DNA from: Sipunculus nudus
Taxonomy: Eukaryota > Annelida > Sipuncula > Golfingiida > Sipunculidae
NCBI GenBank assembly: GCA_026874595.1
Contig: CM049322.1
Span: forward strand, 41,352,840-41,416,839
Reading direction: 5' to 3'
Length of the DNA stretch: 64,000 nucleotides
The notes under the pieces were generated by a model that had not been told where the DNA came from, did no database searches, and saw only the letters and a list, made by a program, of their open reading frames with translations. Shown here piece by piece: positions 24,101-64,000 of this stretch (its first letter is position 1; each line of letters opens with the position of its first letter). Made by a program: the position numbers and the translations under genes.

Positions 24101-24412
24101 AAAAAGTCCGACACTCCGCCGAACCAATCACAAGAAGCAGTTTATATGGAGCTGGAAGATAGAACCGTTACCAGTGGTTACCTGCACGTGGTGTCACGTG
24201 ATGCAGATTATATTCAACCAATGAGCTATGAAGACCCGGTAACCATAGAAACGACCAGGGAAGAAAGCAAATCAGAACCCAGTGCTGATTCTGAGGTGGC
24301 AACCGATTGTGACGAACTCGGTGATGAGACCAAATTATTCGCTGGCAAAATATCCGATTTTCCGAGAGAAAAACTGATGGAGGCTGATTCTGTGAAAACA
24401 ACTGCTGTCTAA
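21105..24412 (+). CDS. LRR-Ig transmembrane receptor with tyrosine-rich tail (3 exons)
   Basis: Exons 21107-22357, 22700-22794 and 23875-24412 join in frame (phases 0 and 2) to give about 627 residues. Residues 1-19 are a signal peptide. A cysteine-bearing N-cap, about five or six leucine-rich repeats and a C-cap (Y-C-G-C and later C, C) fill residues 25-250. One Ig-like domain lies between about 290 and 375, with cysteines in V-V-C-V-A-K and I-Y-F-C-T-A. A Ser/Thr stem, one membrane helix (exon 2) and a tail of about 180 residues follow. The tail has a proline run (P-L-P-L-V-P-P) and tyrosines in Y-A-E-I, Y-M-E-L and Y-L-H-V. The architecture is that of LRIG/AMIGO-like and invertebrate LRR-Ig receptors, but the tail is not one I recognise. 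Ligand unknown; signalling through SH2 or SH3 proteins is inference. Confidence 0.75.
21107..22357 (+). CDS. LRR-Ig receptor exon 1: signal peptide, LRRs, Ig
   Basis: A single 417-codon open exon opens at an ATG two bases after a consensus acceptor and ends T-W-T-D-Q at 'cag|gtaatc'. The LRR core residues (L..N.I and N-K-I patterns) are regular from about residue 65 to 210. The frame runs on to 22435, but the downstream part lacks domain character and the donor is good. Confidence 0.82.
22700..22794 (+). CDS. LRR-Ig receptor exon 2: membrane helix
   Basis: After 'gttgaacag' the frame reads V-K-V-W-T-G-G-A-V-A-G-F-A-A-L-L-V-S-V-C-A-Y and on to L-W-L-P-S-Y-L-R, a convincing membrane span. It ends at 'gcg|gtgact' in phase 2; without splicing a TGA follows at 22796-22798. 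An earlier donor (GTACTG at 22762) would also give phase 2 but a shorter helix. Bases 22755-22782 are one arm of a 28-bp perfect inverted repeat whose partner is at 23857-23884. Confidence 0.6.
22755..23884. mobile_element. MITE family A, copy 1, spanning the receptor's last intron
   Basis: Perfect 28-bp inverted repeats lie at 22755-22782 and 23857-23884. Their core 'tactgtggttgcc' is shared with the ends of the elements at 36924-37285 and 56470-56954, and the sub-terminal parts share 'gcgaaaatt'-type phrases. TA dinucleotides flank the core ends. Outside the core, the flanks are themselves mutual inverted repeats. The interior (about 1.1 kb) has no transposase frame. Confidence 0.7.
23875..24412 (+). 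CDS. LRR-Ig receptor exon 3: cytoplasmic tail
   Basis: The frame is open from 23750 to the TAA at 24410-24412. Two acceptors restore phase 2: 'gtatacag' ending at 23874 and 'cgtgcag' ending at 23910. The tail is basic near the membrane, then carries P-L-P-L-V-P-P, D-Y-A-E-I (Tyr about 492), Y-M-E-L (Tyr about 539, codon at 24143) and Y-L-H-V (Tyr about 551, codon at 24179), then D-Y-I-Q-P-M. Y-M-E-L and Y-L-H-V are spaced exactly as in an ITAM (eight residues between the two four-residue motifs), with Val in place of Leu/Ile at the end. Confidence 0.65.
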
Positions 24413-24635
24413 CCAACTCCAGATGCATGTTCTCATGAAATCCACCATATAGGTTATTTGAAATGTTGTGTGGACGTTTTAAGTTTTAAGTCGGAACATT
24501 GTTTGGTGCGTTTAATGACTCTATCCGTTTGTTTTTTGGTAGTGTCATTAAATGCATGAACATTAAAATTCCGTCAAATTCATCGCAATAAGGAATATTT
24601 AAGACAGATTGTTAAAGCTATAATAGATACTTGGG

Positions 24636-24641
24636 AATAAA
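24636..24641 (+). promoter_or_regulatory. Possible polyadenylation signal of the LRR-Ig receptor
   Basis: AATAAA, 224 bases after the stop codon and before the SINE at 24655. No competing AATAAA was noticed in between. Confidence 0.35.
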
Positions 24642-24654
24642 AGATAATTATTAT

Positions 24655-24935
24655 CAGACCTGGACAGTATAGGTGTAAAAAGCTCGGCGCTTTCCATAGG
24701 CGACCTGTGTTCGATCCTCGGTGTGGCTATGAGAGAGGTTATGACTACCATCCAAAAGCAATGGTTTTCTCGGGGTCCTCCGGTTTCCTCCACCTCCAAA
24801 GACTACCAAACTACCAAACGCCTCCATCCGAGCCGCTGGTGGAAAAAGTTGGGGTAATTTTCTCCATTTCCCCCATCGAACTGCACGGTTTTCTTTTAAA
24901 AGTGGAGTCTCTTCATTTAACTGAATAAAAAGTTT
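24655..24935 (+). mobile_element. SINE-like element, tRNA-related head
   Basis: Contains a B-box-like 'tgttcgatcctcgg' at about 24709, the phrase 'ggggtcctccggtttcctcc' at about 24773 that is common in animal SINE bodies, and an A/T-rich tail after 24925. The A box is weak and no target duplication was identified. Confidence 0.5.
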
Positions 24936-25204
24936 TTTTTAATTTTATAGAAACAGGTGAGCACAAGCTGGTGTATCAAAGTGGAGAGAAAAGGGTGTGA
25001 AGTTCAACGCTTACTTCGTGTTGGTTATATGCCAAGTTTGCCTTCAGTGTGTAGAACTCTATTTACAGCCAGGATCCGCTCTTGGTGTGTCTAAATGTTC
25101 CGTCACGAGAGAAAAATTTGGGTGAACTTTCTATGGCGCAGCGAGGTGACATAATTCGAACCATCTATGGTTTATTGGCGTAACCCTTGAGGTTATGTAT
25201 AACT

Positions 25205-25748
25205 ATAGTTCGTTTCATCCCCTCATGTCCACCTGTTTTTTTGCTATGAAAATTTTTATTAGGTATATTTCAAGGGAAACAATTATAGTGTAGAGGAGAG
25301 GATTACAGAACCTAATTTTCAACTAGGTAACTAAATTCCAACCTTATGCCATATTTGAGTAACAGAATTTTCTGAAAATATGAGAAATCAGTCTACATTT
25401 TACAACATATCAGACCCACTTATGGCAGTCAAGGTCATTGGTCACATGCAAAAACAGCCTCAAATGACAGCTGCTGATTGGATAATCTCATGTAAACACT
25501 CTAAAAAATATAACCAGCTAAAACAAAGATGGCTACTTATGGAGGGACACACAATATCTGCCAGATCATGATAAAGAAACTAAAATGTTGTGAAACATGA
25601 ACGGGGGATTTATTGTAAAATTCTAAACTGCCATATTAGGTTGTCACTTCCATATGTTGTTTACTTGGAAAATATTGGAAAATATAAACTTTTAAGTAAA
25701 TCATCTACAAAAAAAAAGGTGGACAGCAGGTGGTGAAATGGATTATAG
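25205..25748 (+). mobile_element. MITE family B, copy 2
   Basis: Starts 'tagttcgtttcatcccctca' and ends with the complementary 'gtggtgaaatggatta'. TA flanks both ends. It matches 2949-3460 on the same strand and 27889-28406 on the other. The 63-codon frame inside it (25380-25571) is an accident of the repeat. Confidence 0.85.
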
Positions 25749-26348
25749 TATGAGACACCTTTATATGATCAGTATATATATATATATATATATATCGCTT
25801 TAATTGAAATACACTATGACGATGAATACAGGATCTAACTAATTTATCAAAATGTTTGGAAGTTTTGACAAAGTAAATGAAAATAGGTTTACGGATTTCA
25901 TGACATTTAAATTTAATCTAATATTATTTTATCATAAAACGTGATATTGATCTATTTTCCTCTTTATGTAGCGTTCAGTAGTAATCGTTATTTCCTATAT
26001 TATGTTATACCTATAAAATTAGAATTGACAATGGTCGCAATGAACTGTTGTCATGGAGCTCCTCTGTGATGACCCCTAGTGTAGGCACATTTTTGGTCAT
26101 AAACTGTCGAGAATGATGCGAAGTGTGTCCAAATTTACCTCATTTCTCCATATATCCAGTGATATCTCAAATTATTTTTTCAAAGGGGCTATCGCAGCGC
26201 CACCTGTCGGCAACTACAATTATGCATCAAGACTGCCAGCCGTTTGTTACTCCTAATCATGCAGGGCCTTTATCAGTGGCGTCAATTTTTCTTCAAGGGT
26301 GGGGGGATGACTCGCAACTTTTTTCACACAAACACACACCGACACACG

Positions 26349-26424
<76 letters not shown>

Positions 26425-27886
26425 TGTATGACAAATTTCAAATATAATACAATTAAGTATAAGGTTTAAAAAAATAAGGTATGTTTCCAGTATATGTTAA
26501 TTCTTAATCATATTAAGATATATAATATTTCATATTAAACTCATCAATGTAACCAGAGTTTATAATTCTAGTTATAAATATATTTCATTTCAAATATATA
26601 AATATTATTTTCTGAATATCGGGGGGGGGGGGGGTGATTACATTGACCATCCCCCCTTGCTAAAAAGTGGGGGGTATATATACCCCCATCACCCCCTTCC
26701 CCCCTGTATTGACGCCCCTGGCCTTTATCAAGATTTATACATTTTTTTTTAGACTGAAAGAGTTAATCATTATAAAATCTTCAGTTGTTACCAGAGCATT
26801 TATAAATAATTTGATTCTAGTTAAAAATGTGGTAAGGTAGGTTTGGAATAAACTATCGTTTTATCTATTGCTTACTATAATTTACAGATTCTCTTTTGGC
26901 TGGTCATAGGTTAGCCAGTCTTATTTATATTAAATCACCATCTGTCACATTTCTAATGAAATAAAACTGGTCTTCTCTTTCAAAATATTGAATGGGTAGA
27001 AAAACCTAGATTTACTTAAGAAGGGAAAGACGGAGCACGAGTGATCTAGTTCGAAGCCTCTGACACTTAAAGTAGGACCGCCTTCAGCAAGGTCACCATT
27101 TATCAGTGAGATGTTTTGTGTCAGTTTTGTTAAAGGGACCTATATCTGACATATATTGACTAAAGATGATCCTTTAAGCCTTTTATAAATACGGGAGATA
27201 AAACACAGATCCAACAGCACATAGGCTGTTCGTTTTGTTATATTTACGTGTTTATAACAGGTGGGGGCCCGCAAAATAATCTTGACATATTCAACAAGGA
27301 CATCTGGTGGCAAGTCAGAGGAGTTTTGAAATGTCATATTGCTACTAGTGACCTTTTTAACTTCCCCTACATATGCAACCGATCACTTGAGGTTACATGG
27401 TTGCTGTTTGTCAAAGGTAAAGGTAAAAGAAAAGGTTTAGGCGACTTTAACTTTTTTATAAATTCAATTATACATTTTTGCAGATCAGCTGATTTTTTGT
27501 CACACTGACGTATATATTGCGATGCCGTTTGTCCCTTTGTCCGGATAAGCATGACAAAAATCTTTATCGTTATTCCTAAGATATTTTTAGACCGAAGTGT
27601 ACGATCCAGGTTTTCAAACACGGGTGTAACCATACTCGATACATTTAAAATGTAACCCATCGATTTAGTTATAAATATATTATTAAGCTGTGAATCGATT
27701 CGTTTCGATTATCATCTTTGCTGTTCAGTTTGGCGGAACATGCCACAATTCCCAGGCTATTTATCGTGTATGTGCCGTAGATCTAGTATATATCAACGTT
27801 CACCGCTTCACTCCCATATAAGTACCAAAAAAAATTGTTGCTTAACACCAGGGAGAGCAACATTTTCCCATACCTGCTAAAAATAA
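25749..27886. other. Intergenic, microsatellites and repeat fragments
   Basis: Holds TA tracts at 25772-25796 and 26349-26419 (about 70 bp), a run of about 13 G at about 26622, and G/C-run sequence at 26660-26710. The phrase 'gcgccacctgtcgg' at about 26200 recalls the 340-bp array. No gene supported; the 97-codon minus-strand frame at 27367-27660 has no recognisable motif. Confidence 0.5.
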
Positions 27887-27888
27887 CT

Positions 27889-28406
27889 ATAGTCCATTTC
27901 ACCACCTGCTGTCCACCTGTTTTTTAGATGATTTACTTAAAAGTTTATATTTTTCAATATTTTCCAAGTAAGCAAAATATGGAAGTGACAACCTAATATG
28001 GCAGTTAAGAATTTTACAATAAATCCCCTGTTCATGTTTTACAACATTTTAGTCTCTTTATCATGATCTGGCAGATACTGTGTGTCCCTCCATAAGTAGC
28101 CATCTTTTTTTTAGCTGGTTATATTTTTTAGTGTGTTTACATGAGATCATCCAATCAGCAGCTGTCAGTTGAGGCTGTTTTATGTTGTAATGGCTCTGAT
28201 ATGTTGTAAAATGTAGACTGATTTCTCATATTTTCAGAAAATTCTGTTACTCAAATAAGGAATAAGGTATGAATTTAGTTACCTAGTTGAAAATTAGGTT
28301 CTGTAATCCTTTCCTCTACACTATAATTGTTTCCCTTGAAATGTAACAAATAAAAATTTTCATAGCAAAAAAACAGGTGGACATGAGGGGATGAAACGGA
28401 CTATAA
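27889..28406 (-). mobile_element. MITE family B, copy 3
   Basis: About 518 bp in opposite orientation to copies 1 and 2. Left end 'tagtccatttcaccacctgc', right end 'ggggatgaaacggacta', with TA outside both ends. No coding capacity. Confidence 0.88.
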
Positions 28407-29327
28407 CCTACATTGAGGTCTAATAATTGCTTATAAAAAAAAGTCTGAAATTTACTATTAAAGTAATAAATGAATCATGAATTTAAACGATGGTGAAGAT
28501 TCTATAATTGAATCGTTTCTAAGGACCCACGCAGTTCATAGGCTTGTAGCGTACAGTACATTACAATAATACTATTCATTATATTTGTTTACCCGGTAGG
28601 TAGGTCACTTTGTGCAACGTCAATGATCATCGGGTACAACGACGTCATCGGTCACCCAGCACAACTGGTGCTTTAAGGCACGTAACCTTGGTGACGTGTC
28701 TTTATTTCGTACATACAGTTATCATCCTACACCAATCAGCTTTATAATATAGTTTAATGACGTCATTAGCCAATGGATGATTACTGAAATAGCTGCCTAA
28801 TTCTAGCAGATGTTTCTGTTACCATGGCGTTTTGTAGAAAATTCACCAAGATACTGTTTTAAAATATCATTAACAGTTGTTGTCCAATTTGAAGAAATGA
28901 GATTATCGGTAAAGGCTGCATGGTGTACCTTGAAATTTTATAAGCATACGTATTTTGGTATCTCTGTTTTTGAAGACAACGGATATAGCCCTGTATGATA
29001 ACTTCGTTTTTCGCATGTTGTTGGTTTATTCTGTTTTACTACATGTATTTAAGTCTGAATTGTTATGCAATGTAGCATTTAAAGCTCAAAGTTAATTTAT
29101 AGTGCGAAGAACTTCTTCATTTTTTTGACAGAATAATTTAAAACCAATTTTATATTACGTTGCATTAACAAGAAAGAAAAAGAAGTGCATATTAAATAAT
29201 TCATATCCGTTTCTTCACAGAATTTTATGGCATAGTTATACCCATGTCTACGAAATGAGGAAATCAATTCCTTATAATTGAATACACATAGATACATTAT
29301 GATCAGAAGATAAAAAATGTCGTTACG
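28407..29327. other. Intergenic, nothing recognised
   Basis: Short frames only. No gene, RNA or transposon recognised. Confidence 0.35.
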
Positions 29328-29330
29328 TAA

Positions 29331-29643
29331 GGCCAAAAAAATATATTTATTATTTAAAAGGTATATTTCTCAGGCACCGCACGCGTCAATTTACCCCCCC
29401 CCCCCCCCATCATTTTTTAAAATTTTGACTTTCATCTCCACTAAGATAAAATAATACAATTTTGAGAAATTTTTCTTTGTTTAGTAGTGCTTTTACCTGT
29501 TTAGAAAAAAAAAATATGTTATTATAATGCTTTTCCCTGATCATATGGCATTTTTATTGAAACATACAAAAAAAGGTTATAAGAAACCGCCCGCCTGCAC
29601 TGATTTCTGAGAAAAAGTGCCTGAGAACCATACCTTTTTTGCC
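29331..29643 (+). mobile_element. MITE family C, copy 1 (PIF/Harbinger-like)
   Basis: About 315 bp. The left arm has 'ggccaaaaaaat' and 'ctcaggcaccgc', the right arm 'gtgcctgagaacc' and 'ttttttgccc'. TAA flanks both ends, a 3-bp target duplication of the TWA type used by PIF/Harbinger elements. Other copies are at 49885, 59097 and 62617. A run of about 16 C occupies the spot where copy 2 has its poly-G run. Confidence 0.8.
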
Positions 29644-29910
29644 CTAATATTCCAGATATTTTGAAACTATGCTTGAAAAAACAGTGGATCACTCGGGGAT
29701 GAAAATATTTTGATTTTAATTTGACTTTGGCCAGTCATAATTATTCTTTATCGATCACATGAATTCGGTATATGGAAAAAAATAAAATAAACAACACCTT
29801 TTTTTCTATAAAGATATTTCACATCATATCAGAGTTTTTTTTTCATATTGAACTGATTAAAAAAAGTGTGGATTGATTTATACTAGTTGATTTCTTATCA
29901 AAATTATGCA

Positions 29911-29915
<5 letters not shown>

Positions 29916-29978
<63 letters not shown>
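29916..29978. repeat. (TA)n microsatellite
   Basis: About 63 bp of uninterrupted TA. Confidence 0.95.
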
Positions 29979-29979
<1 letters not shown>

Positions 29980-30455
29980 CAACTTTTGTCAATCCATCAT
30001 ATACAAAAAAATATGGAAATTTATGCAATTTCCTCACTTATTTCATCAAATATGGATTGTTTATAAATTGATAACTGTATGTTAAAAATAAGCTTTATAT
30101 AATTCATAACACTATACCTAGTTGTAAAAATTTAAATGTACAGACCAGAAATAGGTTACCGAGACAAAAACCATGTGCATATGCACATGAACTAAATGTA
30201 TTTTTATATTTATGTCATTCCTAGCATTCCAATTATGTCTTTTTTAACGTCACAATCTATTTTATACTCAAATAACTCATTTTAGATAGAATTCCATGAT
30301 TTTAGCGCTTGCAGACACTGGCAGGGTAGAGGCGACCTCTGGGGAGAGAAACATGACTTAGTACAAGATTAGTGTGGGCCAGGCTCGCAAGAGGGCAAAA
30401 CTTTGCTGCATAAACTTCCGAGTATTTGCGGTAGTGCCCCTCACGCGCACGCGCA

Positions 30456-30469
30456 CTCACCATAGCAAC
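30456..30469 (+). promoter_or_regulatory. X-box-like RFX site at the CFAP44 promoter
   Basis: The sequence CTCACC-AT-AGCAAC fits the X-box GTNRCC-(0-3)-RGYAAC with one mismatch (first base). It lies 17 bp upstream of the CFAP44 start codon. RFX factors drive many ciliary genes through such sites close to the transcription start. The surrounding 80 bp is also locally GC-rich ('cacgcgcacgcgc'). Confidence 0.5.
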
Positions 30470-30485
30470 CATCAAAGTTTTCAAG

Positions 30486-63379
<32,894 letters not shown>

Positions 63380-64000
63380 GTAGGTATTGCTTGCCAAATG
63401 TGGGATTTCTCAAACAGGTAAAATACAACAACATTAAATACAATCAACAAAAATGGCCAAAAGATTTTTCCAAATTATTAATATAGCACTTGAAAGATAC
63501 AAAGAGGTGTGGGCTGCTGAGCTTTGCTCATGCTAAACTTAATCTGTTTCTTTATTACAGTGGGACACTATAGGTAATAACTAAGATACTTGTCTGAGGG
63601 CGAGGACTTCTCATATTTGACCTCCCACCTGTTTGGTCAGCTTGTAGGCAAGAAAAGTCTCTCCCACTCTCTCACCCATAGGGCAGCCTGGTTTATCATA
63701 GGGGTGCCAGTGGGTCAGACTACTTCTAGTGAAGGAGGGATATTATATTATAAGAGTATATGGAATGTCCTGCAGTATATCAGACTGATAGAGGTGTTGA
63801 AATTTTGCATAAATCAATTTTCTGACCCATAATAAATCATGTTTCACCATCAGACAGGAATATTAGAATTTAGGTTAAGTTGGTACTTAATTGAGGACCC
63901 AAAATGTCCCAGTTATTTCTAGTAAAAAATGGATAAGTTGAAAATAGCTAAACCCCAGGCAATTATAAGACAGTTCTTTTATATTTTATGCTACCATCTG
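63380..64000. other. CFAP44 intron 20, continues out of the window
   Basis: No further exon supported. A 'tattacag|tgggac' acceptor-like site at 63560 is followed by only 13 bases before a GT, which does not match the family. Confidence 0.5.

Noticed and set aside
27367-27660. 97-codon minus-strand frame
   Set aside because: No motif seen, and the region has repeat-like phrases instead of gene structure.
63561-63573. 13-nt CFAP44 exon 21
   Set aside because: An acceptor and a GT are present, but the four residues do not match the family and the phase leads to no following exon in the window.

Overview
The window is animal (eukaryotic) genomic DNA. It has AT-rich intergenic sequence, long (TA)n tracts, GT-AG introns, several families of short inverted-repeat transposons (MITEs) and tRNA-derived SINEs. 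The gene content (a multi-exon axonemal gene, a C-type-lectin-like gene and an LRR-Ig receptor) and the style of the repeats suggest a lophotrochozoan, most likely a bivalve mollusc. That placement is inference; no sequence search was possible.

Layout, left to right. 1-6000 holds no gene I can support, only repeats. 6003-7966 (+) is a five-exon gene with a signal peptide and two C-type-lectin-like domains; it may continue to about 8290. 8300-14090 is empty apart from microsatellites. 14090-20400 is repeat-rich: SINEs, an array of about 340-bp units split by a SINE with target-site duplications, and a decayed hAT-type transposase on the minus strand. 21105-24412 (+) is a three-exon cell-surface receptor: leucine-rich repeats, one Ig domain, one membrane span, and a tyrosine-rich tail with an ITAM-like motif. 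24650-30450 is again repeats.

30486-63379 (+) is the dominant gene, the 5' three quarters or so of CFAP44 (WDR52), a component of the tether/tether-head complex that anchors the inner-arm dynein I1/f on ciliary doublet microtubules. Twenty coding exons (1,431 codons) can be chained with every splice phase consistent; the 3' coiled-coil part lies beyond the window. A sequence resembling an RFX X-box lies 17 bp upstream of the start codon, as expected for a ciliary gene. The introns carry most of the MITEs, two minisatellites and a likely duplicated or relic exon.

The three genes share no obvious pathway. The two left-hand genes encode secreted or surface proteins of immune-receptor type; the right-hand gene is a motile-cilium structural gene. 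The most interesting points are: the LRR-Ig receptor with its ITAM-like tail, whose last intron is bounded by the inverted termini of a transposon; the duplicate of CFAP44 exon 8; the long acidic, repeat-bearing, splice-phase-symmetric N-terminal extension of CFAP44; and a tandem array in which nearly every unit carries a decoy 3' splice site.
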